A stretch of 64,000 nt of DNA from Branchiostoma lanceolatum (lineage: Eukaryota; Chordata; Leptocardii; Amphioxiformes; Branchiostomatidae), in assembly GCF_035083965.1 (NCBI RefSeq), contig NC_089738.1:18068734-18132733 (forward strand). Reading direction: 5' to 3'. The position numbers were made by a program, and so were the translations under genes. Shown here one piece after another: positions 48,801 to 64,000 of the stretch. Every line of letters starts with the position of its first letter. The stretch's first letter is position 1. The notes under the pieces are model-generated. The model made no database searches and was not told where the DNA came from. It saw only the letters and a program-made list of their open reading frames with translations.

Positions 48801-50563
48801 AGGACCTGGACCCCTCCATCGCTCTGGTAAGGAAGTTTAGTCTGTATCCTATGCTGTAAATGCAGAAACTTTTGCAGTGGTTTTGTCTTCACAGTTTTCA
48901 CGATGGTCACACGCCACAAAATCGAAACACTACAAATCAAACATGACCATTGTCTCATCAACTGTCTCAAGGCAGAAAAGTCCTGCTCAGTACTTACAGT
49001 GTAAGAGGTGTTGACCCTTCCATTGCGCTGGTAAGAAGTGGCCACAATAGTTAATATATGTCATTCCAAACGACAAAAGACTGACAGAAAACTATCCAAC
49101 GTTCTCAAGTCAACTTCATGATGATTGGGAAAAGTAGCCAATATGATTACTATAAACCTTTTGAAAAGAACTTGTAAAGAACATTTTCTCAAAGTTACTT
49201 CTCTTCCCCAGGGCTTTTTCTGTCAGGACGAGGCCGACTTTGCAGACCTACAAAAAGCTTTGTGCTATCTGCTGGCATTGCCTGAAATTAACCACAACAA
49301 AATAAAGATATGACCCCCAATAATTCACCTGGGGTTTTAGTCCATTACGGTAAAATAGAGAAGTGGAAAAAGAGAGTTGAATTTGCCCTATGGGGACTCA
49401 TACAAACATTGTGAATAATTTTTCTCTCCCAGGGTTTTTTCTGCCAGGACGAGGCTGACTTTGCAGACCTGTGCGACAACCTGAGAAGACTGATCATCGG
49501 GCAGAAGACTCACAACGCCATGTTTGAGGTGGTGCAGAGCAGACCCACGCACTGGCCGCCGTACGTGCTGCCCACCAGGCCGGATGGGACCAAGACAGGT
49601 GAGAAACTAAGACTGTTAGAACCTTAATGTCAGTCAGACCCACACACTGGCCGCCGTACGTGCTGCCCACCAGGCCGGACGGGACCAAGACAGGTGAGAA
49701 ACTAAGACTGTTAGAACCTTAATGTCAGTCAGACCCACACACTGGCCGCCGTACGTGCTGCCCACCAGGCCGGACGGGACCAAGACAGGTGAACTCCTTA
49801 GACTGTAGTACCTTATGTACAGTAGCTATCTATGCAGACCAACTCTCATTCATTCTGTCAATCTCTCTCTCTCTCTCTCTCTCTCTCAGATATAAGTCAG
49901 AGATAGGATTAGGACTAAGATTAGTGAGAAACCTGTCACTCAGTCAGTCAGTCAGTCAGTCACTCACTCACTCACTCACTCACTCACTCACTCACTCACT
50001 CACTCACTCACTCACTCACTCACCCACTCACTCACTCACTCACTCACTCACTCACTCACACACTCACTCAGTCACTCAGTCACTCACCCACTCACTCACT
50101 CACTCACTCACTCACTCACTCACTCACTCACACACTCACTCACTCACACACACGTACTGCCGACTAGGCCAGATGGGACCAAGACAGGTGAGAAACCAAA
50201 ACTGTAGTACCTGAAAGTGCCAGTGAAAAGATTTATATAAAATTTTGATCTGTCTCTCACTCAAGAACAGATGGAACCAAGACATGTTAACTAAAAAGAC
50301 TGTCCTGTCTCTAGCACTGTAGCTATCTGTGCAGACCCTACATGTAGCTCATTCATTAATTCTGTCAGTCACTGACAGTCAGTCTCTCTCATTCACTTTG
50401 TCACTCTCTCACTCACTAACTCACTCACTAACTCACTCACTAACTCACTCACTCGCTCACCTAGCCACTCACTCTCGTTCTCACTCACTCACTCACTCAC
50501 TCACTCACTCACTCACTCACTCAACCACTCACTCATTCACTCACACACATCACACACACACTC

Positions 50564-50617
<54 letters not shown>

Positions 50618-50927
50618 AATTACAAAATTACAAAGCTCACTGCCAAAAGAATACACTGTAATACACTGTCCCATGTATTTGTTTATCTTTATCCAGACAT
50701 TATGCAAAACAGGGTGTATTGTAATGCATGAGAATGATGTGAACCCTGTCCTTGGTGCTGAACGCTCTGTCTTTTTGACCAGGCAAAAGTTACCAAGTGA
50801 ATTTGAAGGCCTTTTCAATAATCTAACAATTTTTAATTTCTTGTCTTTTCCAGACTTCACTTCCTTGGATTATGAACTGGAGGGAGACAGACAATACGAC
50901 TCAGACGAGGAATTTGAGATCCTATGA
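42835..50927 (+). CDS. ATG4: ATG4 cysteine protease (autophagy), ATG4A/B type, 400 aa, 12 exons
   Basis: Exons: 42835-42862, 44403-44501, 45050-45121, 45677-45819, 46234-46288, 46831-46903, 47401-47480, 47729-47919, 48282-48360, 48684-48826, 49433-49598, 50854-50927; all phases join. ATG4 cleaves the C-terminus of ATG8/LC3-family proteins to expose glycine and later removes them from lipid. Peptidase C54 features are clear: [10 protein letters not shown] with catalytic Cys79, [45 protein letters not shown], and [11 protein letters not shown] with Asp281 and His283. The C-terminus DSDEEFEIL matches the LC3-interacting end of ATG4B. The length is close to human ATG4B (393 aa). Exon 1 (MELSGGMHA) is short and not conserved, so the start is less sure. 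It is divergent with nitrobindin. Exons 10 and 11 have decoy copies nearby. Confidence 0.93.
45464..45575. mobile_element. 112-bp foldback, hAT-like (ATG4 intron 3)
   Basis: Arms TAGCCATGGTGCCATCCTG and GGATGGCACCCTGGCTA, with inner arms TACTACAGGGGCTCC / AGCTCCTGTAGTA. Octamers AGAAAAGA and AAAAAAGA flank it (7 of 8 match). It belongs with the elements at 29142 and 61872. Confidence 0.75.
46600..46705 (+). mobile_element. Retroelement 3' end in ATG4 intron 5
   Basis: TAAGCCCGTATGGGCTGGGC, then CGCAGGACACGGAAATAAAACA and ATTC repeats, looks like the 3' terminus of a LINE. No reading frame is left. Confidence 0.6.
47045..47345 (+). repeat. GT-rich microsatellite in ATG4 intron 6
   Basis: Irregular TGTGTGTTTGTATGTG-type repeats over 300 bp. 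The Cys/Val and His/Thr frames across it are artefacts. Confidence 0.9.
48569..48640 (+). pseudogene. Decoy copy of ATG4 exon 10
   Basis: After TTCTGCAG the sequence GTAACCTTGTGTACCTATAT, then CTTTGCACCACCCAGCCAGC and CGTAGAGTTGGAG, copies the first half of exon 10 (true start 48684). It would encode [18 protein letters not shown]: the catalytic LDPH has become LYLC. If spliced in it would give an inactive enzyme. It lies 115 bp upstream of the true exon. Confidence 0.8.
49211..49262 (+). pseudogene. Decoy copy of ATG4 exon 11 start
   Basis: CCCCAG then GGCTTTTTCTGTCAGGACGA and GGCCGACTTTGCAGACCT copies the first 13 codons of exon 11 ([13 protein letters not shown]), 222 bp upstream of the true acceptor. 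It diverges after that. The AG and pyrimidine tract are intact. Confidence 0.85.
49535..50285 (+). repeat. Tandem copies of the ATG4 exon 11 end and donor, with CTCA microsatellites
   Basis: The exon end (CACTGGCCGCCGTACGTGCT through GGGACCAAGACAG|GTGA) is repeated at about 49636-49693 and 49732-49790, after the true donor at 49599. A further partial copy is at 50150-50190 and a remnant near 50265-50288. Between them run long CTCA repeats (49930-50150), resumed at 50400-50545, then CT repeats to 50615. The first copies are nearly identical over about 95 bp, so they are young. Confidence 0.88.
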
Positions 50928-51420
50928 TGATTTCCTTTTCTCGCTGCCTCTTGTTGGCCAATGGACTTCGTCATCACATCATCATAGATAGAGTAGTTCT
51001 GAATTGCTTTTAGCATTCTTGTTAAGTTACAACTAACATTAACACAGTACAATTATGCCAAATGATAATTACTTAAGCAACTGGATAAAGCGAATGTTGT
51101 CTGAAATGTCTGACTGTTTCAAAATTTTATCCAGTTGCTTGAGTAATTATCATTTGACATATCTTATTACCTGGATGTCTAACCTTCATTAAAAGTACAA
51201 TCAGTTTCTGGACAAATGATCTTTACGGCATGCAAGAAAACTGGAGCTGCCAAAATGCCTTGCTTTCAACCCTGGACTATTCGAGTGTTCAAGTTAAAAT
51301 AAGGTGGGATCCATCTAAAGACATGCCATGTGTACAGTCGGTAATATTGTGAATAATTACTTATAGCTCCTCAGCTCTTCTGTGGAAAGTATCATCAGTT
51401 TAAGGGAAGATGTGCACTAG

Positions 51421-51850
51421 TTTAAAGGAAAGCTACACTTAAAATTGAAAAGCCTAATATACTGTAGATGCTAAATCCCAACCAGTACCAATTGAATGCT
51501 TTTCACACTGGCTTTCCTGAGGATGGATTTCGAGGAACTTTCGAACGACTTTGAGGGAATTGAGGAGTTAGTGGGCTTTGAATTCAGAAAATTCCTCGAA
51601 ATCCGTCCTCATGAAAGCCAGTGTGAAAAGCACTATTCATTCTGTTTGGGAAATGTAGATCCCTGACGTCACATGATTCAATCATCAGGTGAGAAGCCGT
51701 CAGTATTGTGAGAGTTTCAAACGGTAGAAGAGCCCTGAACTATGACAGACTTACAATGTATGTAAAACAAGTGAGAACTTGACTTTTGGGTACATTTAGC
51801 ATTATAGTATAGTACTCTTTTCAGTTTTAAGTGTAGCTTTCCTTCACAAA
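51421..51850. mobile_element. Foldback MITE related to 10689-11061, with a second foldback nested inside
   Basis: Outer arms: TTTAAAGGAAAGCTACACTT and AAGTGTAGCTTTCCTT. The right half also has GGTGAGAAGCCGTCAG and CTATGACAGACTTA as in the intron 6 element of CUL3. Inside the left arm sits another foldback at about 51503-51635, with arms GCTTTTCACACTGGCTTTC and its complement and inner ATTTCGAGGAA/TTCCTCGAAAT. Confidence 0.75.
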
Positions 51851-52559
51851 CAGTTCTACTGTGACTAATATATTTCTGTTTGGACTCAAATGTCTAGATC
51901 TGAAGATCAGTCTGGAAACTTGCAATGCTTATTGTGCCACATTTATGCGAACGTCCAAAGGAGCAATCTAAGAAAAAAAGGACAAGACTATTTCGTACCT
52001 CTACAAGTAAAATTGTTCAGTTAGGTTTTTAGTTAACGTAATTTTTGATTTTATCTCTTTTTCGATTTTTGTTGTTGTTGCTAATATATGATTCTTGTTT
52101 ATGTATAGGCAGAATGCTAACTTATAGGGAATCTTAACAATGTAAAGCTGGAAGTATAGAGGTTAACCCTCTCCATGTTAAGGATGCATCCTGCCATCAA
52201 ATCTGTACTGGTTACAGCAGAAGGTAGTAGGTTGAGGGTTAACCTCCCTGCTAATGCATCCACACAACTGGACAACTAAATACCCAGAACAGAGAGCATT
52301 TAGCAATGTTACCATTTTGAAAAAGAGGATTTTAAAACTTTACACCAATTTTTGACTAGTCCTTTCAATTTGGGGCTTATGTTCTTAATTTGCATAAATT
52401 TCCCTAGAACCATGATGGACCTTATAGTACATGATACCTTAACATTACAGAGAGACACCAAGCTATGGTACTGGACTAATTGTTTCCTGGGTGGGTAATA
52501 GGATAAGGTTTTTCAAGTTTCTCCTCCTGGACTGCCGTATCTGGTATTCTTCCGAATAA

Positions 52560-52761
52560 GGCTAGGGTCACATTTCCAACCCGGGGCCCGGCCGGGCAGC
52601 TTGTGGGAACGAAAACTATGATTTAAAAGAGAACAGAACACACAAAACTTATTCAAGATTTCTCCTTACCATACGCTATGTATATTCTTGATATGCATTT
52701 TTCCTTATTAGTTTTCTCAAACAGCCCTGTCGGGCCCTGGCATGGAAATGTGACCCTAGCC
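52560..52761. mobile_element. Harbinger-like MITE with TAA target duplication
   Basis: Arms GGCTAGGGTCACATTTCC and GGAAATGTGACCCTAGCC, then a GC-rich CCCGGCCGGGC segment. TAA lies at both edges (52557-52559, 52762-52764), the trinucleotide expected for PIF/Harbinger elements. It is the better preserved relative of 30468-30668. Length 202 bp, non-coding. Confidence 0.8.
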
Positions 52762-53479
52762 TAACTGGGGACCCAGTTGCTCAATACATGTCACTTTCCA
52801 GAAATGTGACTCTGGGTAATGATGTTATGTACTAACATTGATGAACTTTCATGATAACCAATGGGGGAGAATGTTCCTTTGTATATATAATGCACAAATG
52901 ACATTGTATTTAACTGCGACATCTGTACAGTCAAGACCATTGCATTGTACTGAAACAGTGAACCGATTTACATACAGGTTACATTTTAGATGTATGTATT
53001 ATAAAGTATACTACATTTTAGATGTATGTATAAGTTATTATTTGCTTCATATGAATATACAGTGTAAATGCAAAATGTCAGGAAAACATTAAAATGTGCT
53101 CATTTTTGTGACAAAGTCTGTGACTGTCTGGTGGGTATTGGACTTTCAACATTTCTGTTGTTATTTTATGTGTGGTATGCCCCTACACATACACAGCTTA
53201 CACTTATCGAAGTACAGTTTTGGTATGATACTGCAAGAGTCAGTTTGCCAATAATGCAGTTGAGAGTCTGTGGCCAACTAGTACGGATGCATGAATGCCC
53301 CCTTTTCCATAAGGCTTATAATAGGCAAGCAATTTTCAATTTCCCGCAATTCGTAGGGAAAGCTTTTGAATTTTGGTTATTCATAGTGAGGTAGAAAACA
53401 ATCGCTGAATTTAGCACAAAGCATTGTCAGGACCATAATGTACATGTACATGAACCTACAAAAAAAACTAACCAAACAA

Positions 53480-54095
53480 GAGTTCCGCGACCTCATATCT
53501 CCATGAACAATTCTATTTATGGAAATGACTTACACATTAATATAATAATATGTGCTTAATCATAAACACCATGTTACATGTATTTGAGTTTTATAATGGC
53601 AAACACTGAAAATATAGATTTTCCTCATTAGCTATGCAAATTAAGTCCCAATTAGCATAATTTACACTTCATTGTGTACATCTCTGTCTAAGCTACCCAC
53701 ATACTAAATATCATGGAAATCCGTTGTTCCTTTGTTCAGTTATTCTCCTTAGAAGATTTTCACAATAATGCCCCTGCAGTTCCAGAGCAAGCTGCTAGGG
53801 GGCCCAAACCCACACCACTTCTTCATTACACCACAAGCTATCTGCCACCAAAAAATTAATACCATAGCACGTCCAGGTCAAGAGATACAAAAATGAAATT
53901 TCTGCTGCAGTACCAAGGCCACATACCAGGGGGCCCAAAATCGACCTTGAATTTCGGCTTTGCAACACCTGCCCACATACCAAATATCATCGCAATCCAT
54001 TAAGAGGTTCTTGAGTTATGCTGACTACAGTAGTCCGGAAACACAAACAGACACACAGACGCACCCAAAACTATATCTCCATTTTTCATGGAGAT
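53480..54095 (-). repeat. Dispersed repeat, long copy
   Basis: Contains two GGGGGCCCA boxes (53800, 53930), CATACCAAATATCATCGCAA, TTCTTGAGTTATGCT and AAACACAAACAGACACACAG, ending CTCCATTTTTCATGGAGATA. The reverse complement shares its order of motifs with CUL3 intron 1. It begins with ATGCAAATTAA motifs, also seen there. Confidence 0.65.
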
Positions 54096-57000
54096 AAAAA
54101 GTCCTTTAGACTGCTTTCCATGAGGATACTTTTTGCTGTACTCTTCCCCACAAGACTTGGTTGAGCTCAATATAATGAACCAAAGTTTGCACTTAACATT
54201 GCCTGGGCATGATACCTAATTTGGGGTTTTATCTCATAGATGTAGAAAACACACATTATACAGATCACAACCACATTAAAGACTTCAACTACACAAGCTC
54301 ACATTCATAGAATTTATTTCTCTTGTCAGAACTTCATCCATCTATCTCCTACAGTAACAGCACTAGTGCATCTGAAGACATATTCCTCGCACTGCATAGT
54401 CCCTAACATTCATTTCCAGAGAAGCTTCAGGGTAACACTTAAACATGAGTAGAACGCATGTATTGTGTATGGCAAGCAATTCTTATCAATGGTTTAGCAG
54501 CTAGTGTATCATCGCAATGCGGGAATGATTTGAATGACAATGGCAACAAAAGGGTAGCGGCCGGAAGCTAAATAGGATGGATTCCAGGCTAGCCTTGGGA
54601 AATAAGAGCCAGGTTATATTTGCCCAAATGGCTTTAAATCTGCTCCATGGCTGGTGGCATCGATAGGCAGTACCGGTACTCTTACATTGTAGTTGTCCAA
54701 TATCTAGCTATGACTAGTGTCAGGCGTTCAAAGGCTGACAGTGGCCCAATTTACATACAAGTTTTTGGAGTCGACTCGGGGCTGTGTGTGAGGAGCTTTG
54801 GGCTGCTCAAGTGGAGTTTTACTCGTAACTAGAAAACGCTACTTGAGTGGCCTACGATTCTCCTTGCACAGTCCTGAGTCAACTTGGGTCTGGGACTTGA
54901 GCTTTGTAAAATGTATCTTGATACAAGCTTTGTAAAATGTATCTTGAGACTGTCTTGAATTTTCTTCAAAAATGCCTCTGCATCAGACAAGTACGATTTT
55001 TGTTGAAGGACTATGAGCCGTCCAAAGACGGGAAAATTGGTTTGGTAAAAATCTCAAGAAGCATATCTTTTGATTGATTGATGGATAGATTCTCGGATTA
55101 TTCAATCCTCTAGGATGTTACAAGACCAGACACAAGTCATGGCTTAAAACTGTGACATGAAGTATCATTTCACTGGTTTATGATCACTGATTGCAGTTGT
55201 GAAAAACACAATGACATATTTTAGAAAACTACAAAGTTTAACTAAAATTGTACAGGTTGTGTACAGGTAAGTGCAAAAACGGGTTAAAAATTTACAGAAC
55301 AGCAAACGAGCAATCACAAAGTCATGGTCACGTATAGTATACATGTATCTGGGAAAAGGATGCAATATCTGTTTGCTTCTCATCCTGTCTAGAAGGCATT
55401 GGATTCTGCTCTAGCCAGTAGCCTCCTTTCCAGAACTTCTAGGTGCAAACAATGTTTACCTTTGGAGGAGAGCGCTAAGAAAACGATTTTCAACATGTGC
55501 CCGTACTAAAATGCTAGTCTCTACCAGACTGACTACGCCGGCTATACGGAGAATAATTGCTAGGAGATTTTGGCCACCAGAGGTTTTCATTTGCAGGCCC
55601 AGTATGTTAACCTTTCCATGGACTGACCCTCCTGGCCAATTATTGAACTTTTTTGTCGAATTCTAGTACGATCTGTACCCCGTAGGAAGGCCTTGTGGAG
55701 GCTACTCAAATGTAGGGGAGCTTGATGTTGAAACTCTTCTTGGGCCTGAAAATTGCATATCAGCAATTCCCCCAAATGAATGCCAGCTGCACCAAGAAGA
55801 TCTGCAAAAGGAGACTAAATAGCCATAATCTTAAACCTGAGTTACATTCATACAGCAAGTAAACGTAATGCCATAGGATGTTTTACAACTGGCAGAATTC
55901 TTTATTTAATTCTAAAAATGCCAGAAACCTTAGCTAGAAGTCTAGACGTCTACTGGTCACACATGCAACACAAATGTCATTAAATATATTCACTTAAAAT
56001 ACTGTAGAATTTTTTTATGATGGCGTACAATTTATATAATTATGGCAAGATTAATGGGCAAATTTTCCACCCCTCCATTTTAACAACATTCAAACTTAAC
56101 AATTTTTATCTTCCCTGTATTCTTCGTTCCTCTAACATTTTCATGTTAAAACTTGAACATAATCTACACATTCCTCTGTACATTGGAGTTGTATACTGAC
56201 AGTATACTTAGCAATATCTGATTTTCTGGTGAACAATTGTAACATATCAAATCCTCTAAAACTAGACTTAAATGTACAACATGTGTACTTTTACATATAA
56301 TTTCTAATGTCATGACAGTCCCTTTAGATCCTGTATATCATATTAGTCTGCAAAGAGACAGATAATTCTGTCCCTCTTCGAAAAGAGATTTAATATGACG
56401 ATGAAGTACTTTGAAAAAAAGGTTTTTTCTTTGTCTCTGTAGTAATTTGTTACGTTTGGTTAGAGTGTAGAGCGACAAACAATTCTCTGGTCCTGCCAGG
56501 AGTTCAGCAGAGCCAAGTTGCAACTTGAGTGTAGAAAACAACTTAATTACACAAAGGTGAACAAAAATACTGTATATCAAAGCCACACAAATGATTTCAT
56601 GTATACCATCTGAAAACTCATAAATGTTTGACTTGTTTTATCCTGAAAAATATTTTCTTGCGAATGCAAAAAATTGTTGTGAGCCCTCCAATGCAAATTA
56701 TAAAGCAAAATGCTTAGAGAGTATGTCGTAATAGTCAGTAAGCAGTAAAAATTAGCAAACATCTTTTGAAATGTCCTTTAATCAAAATATGCTAATTTTT
56801 TTCACTCTTGATGCAAATTTTGTAGTTAGCAGGATGACACCCGTAGAATTAATATGGTGTGGCCAAAATGTGTTTGCAACAAATGAGAATTCTGCAGATT
56901 ACCAACCAAAACATGTTGAACATAGCCCCATGCCTTAATGCAAATGCTTAGTAATCATAATGACTATTACCATGGTATCCAGACATGTTTTAGATTAACT

Positions 57001-57234
57001 CTAAATTGTTCTAACATTCAGTGTTATAAGTTAAGAAAGTATTATATCATACCATAACTTAGAAAACTAAATCATTTCTTGTCAAAGCACCGGAGTATCC
57101 CCACACATACAATGTACGTTGCCTCTCCTCATATAATTATGATACATTTTGTGACAACTTTCAGTGCAGTGAACATGAAACTAGGGGTTAGTTTGAAATT
57201 CCATAGAATTCATATAATATAATGCACATAATCC

Positions 57235-57377
57235 TACTCTCCAAGCAGAGGTTGGTGGGGAAGATCTTGACTGTTTTATCATATGCCCCGTTTTTCGTAC
57301 GCTCATAATCCCCACCAAAAACGGGGCATATGATAAAACGGTCACAATCTTCCCCTCCAACCTCTTCTTGGAGAGTA
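57235..57377. mobile_element. 143-bp hAT-like MITE with perfect 8-bp target duplication
   Basis: Arms TACTCTCCAAGCAGAGGTTG and the complementary end GGAGAGTA; inner arms ATATGCCCCGTTTTT / AAAACGGGGCATAT. CATAATCC is duplicated exactly (57227-57234, 57378-57385). Same family as 34571-34761. Confidence 0.88.
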
Positions 57378-57514
57378 CATAATCCTTCTTTTAACTATTG
57401 GTACCAGCAAGGAGGCTTAAAATCTCCTCGGTACCAGTAAGTATAGTAAGAAATTTTAAACTACAGTCTACTTCTCCTTGTCTTGGCCCTTGAAAGACTA
57501 AATGAGAAGAAATA

Positions 57515-57866
57515 CTGTAAATGCAGAAATGTTCACGGGGATTTAATTTCACGGTAAGGAGAAAATGGAGTGTTTGCGGGGTGTGTCCCAACTCCATGGC
57601 TCCCGTGTGTGTGTGTACAGCAATGCTGTGTCCTGTGTGTGTTCCTTCTTAGTCTTGTAGGCAGTATTCCCCACGTGCAGCATTCCCAAAAGAACCGGGC
57701 CATAACATCGCCACTTACACGGTGGTATTGAGTTTGCGCTTGAAACAATACTAGCGCTACAGTCACACAATGGAACAGCTTTTCCTGGCAGTTTTAAGTT
57801 TGCGGTAAAGAGTTCACCGCAAAAACATCGGACATAAAATCATTGCGAACATTTCTGCATTTACAG
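57515..57866. mobile_element. Foldback MITE with TA flanks (Tc1/mariner-like)
   Basis: Arms CTGTAAATGCAGAAATGTTC and GAACATTTCTGCATTTACAG, flanked by TA on both sides. A TA duplication fits Tc1/mariner, but the assignment is inference. A diverged piece with CTGTAAATGCAGAAACTTTT is at 48856 in ATG4 intron 10. Confidence 0.75.
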
Positions 57867-58492
57867 TAAGTCTACTACACTTAGGACTACATCTACATTG
57901 TAGCTTAGGGTTTTAATACATTGCTGGGTTTTTGGTGGTCTGGGTATATTAACAATATCCATTTTGGTATCATTCAGCAGGGCACGATGATCATAGAACC
58001 ATCATATATACAGACTCTGATATACTCTCTTAGTAGTCCTAGTCTCACTACTGACCAGGCCCCTTACCACTAGATGGCTGTTGCTGAGTGACTGTACAGC
58101 GACCAAAATGTGTAACCCTTGATTTCATAATCGAAATATGGTGCAATATGTAAAGATATGATTCAAAAGGAAACAAAACACAAAAAATTTTGAAAAATTG
58201 TTCTTTATCTATAAAATTATGTCAAATCTTGCAGTAGCTCAGTGGTAACAGCCAGTCTGATGGAAAGGGGATGTATCAACTTTACCTGCCAATTGAAAGA
58301 CCAATATTACTTCCATGGTGCCTTTCATATCAACCTATTTGATTTGAACATTTACTAGATCATCCAGGCACATACTTTCCAAATTTAGAATTTTACCCTC
58401 AACTTCAAGGATGCGATCTGTCAGACTTCCGGTTCTGGAGTCAGTAGCCAAGGAGAAGTGTACGTTGTCACGACAACGGTGATGGTTCAACC

Positions 58493-64000
<5,508 letters not shown>

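Larger units (their letters stand above)
50928..58492. other. Intergenic region between the convergent ATG4 and PCYT1 3' ends
   Basis: No supported gene. Contents: a foldback with 29-bp arms at 51062-51167 (CAAATGATAATTACT arms), and the elements at 51421-51850, 52560-52761, 53480-54095, 54728-54905, 57235-57377 and 57515-57866 listed separately. The rest is AT-rich. The 3' UTRs of both genes must end here but I cannot place their poly(A) signals with confidence. Confidence 0.55.

Noticed and set aside
49789-50661. Ser/Leu/Thr/His-repeat frames
   Set aside because: Translations of the CTCA and CT microsatellites in ATG4 intron 11.
53068-53394. 108-codon plus-strand frame in the ATG4-PCYT1 intergenic region
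   Set aside because: No recognisable motif, no splice or start context, composition like the surrounding AT-rich sequence.

Overview
The window looks like nuclear DNA of a cephalochordate (amphioxus, Branchiostoma-like). This is an inference: the genes are intron-rich deuterostome orthologues with vertebrate-like exon phases, and the introns hold tRNA-derived SINEs, LINE 3' ends ending in ATTC repeats, short foldback (MITE-like) elements and minisatellites. No bacterial features are present, and the CDS models below are spliced.

Layout. 1-1285 (-): part of an unrecognised, charged, probably disordered protein that runs off the left edge. About 2083-2170: promoter-like block (YY1, TCTCGCGAGA and CRE motifs). 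2613-18609 (+): complete 17-exon CUL3 (753 aa). 18610-21645: intergenic, with a SINE and an internally deleted LINE. 21646-22632 (-): intronless beta-1,3-galactosyltransferase-like gene. 22744-29391: gene-poor, with microsatellite and foldbacks. 29392-37219 (+): 10-exon nicotinic-receptor-type (Cys-loop) subunit, with two alternative copies of the loop C exon. 39109-42562 (-): 5-exon nitrobindin (THAP4 C-terminal domain homologue). A 272-bp divergent promoter separates it from 42835-50927 (+), a 12-exon ATG4 cysteine protease (400 aa). 50928-58492: intergenic, full of foldback elements. 58493-62435 (-): last five exons of choline-phosphate cytidylyltransferase (PCYT1); its N-terminus is not visible here.

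Two observations stand out. (1) Tandem duplications of splice junctions recur in at least four neighbouring genes. The duplicated segment is an exon edge plus adjacent intron. Copies lie upstream of the true exon when the acceptor is duplicated (CUL3 exons 2, 4, 14; receptor exons 4, 9; ATG4 exons 10, 11) and downstream when the donor is duplicated (CUL3 exons 10, 14, 15; ATG4 exon 11). CUL3 exon 14 has 13 acceptor copies and receptor exon 4 has 11. Where I read through the acceptor copies of CUL3 exon 4 and receptor exon 4, only the last copy gives the full protein. (2) The receptor gene has two in-phase, tandem versions of the exon carrying the vicinal-cysteine agonist-binding loop C. Including both gives an immediate stop, so the pair should be mutually exclusive.

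Exon borders were placed by eye using GT/AG sites, phase, and homology to remembered protein families. No alignment or database search was run.
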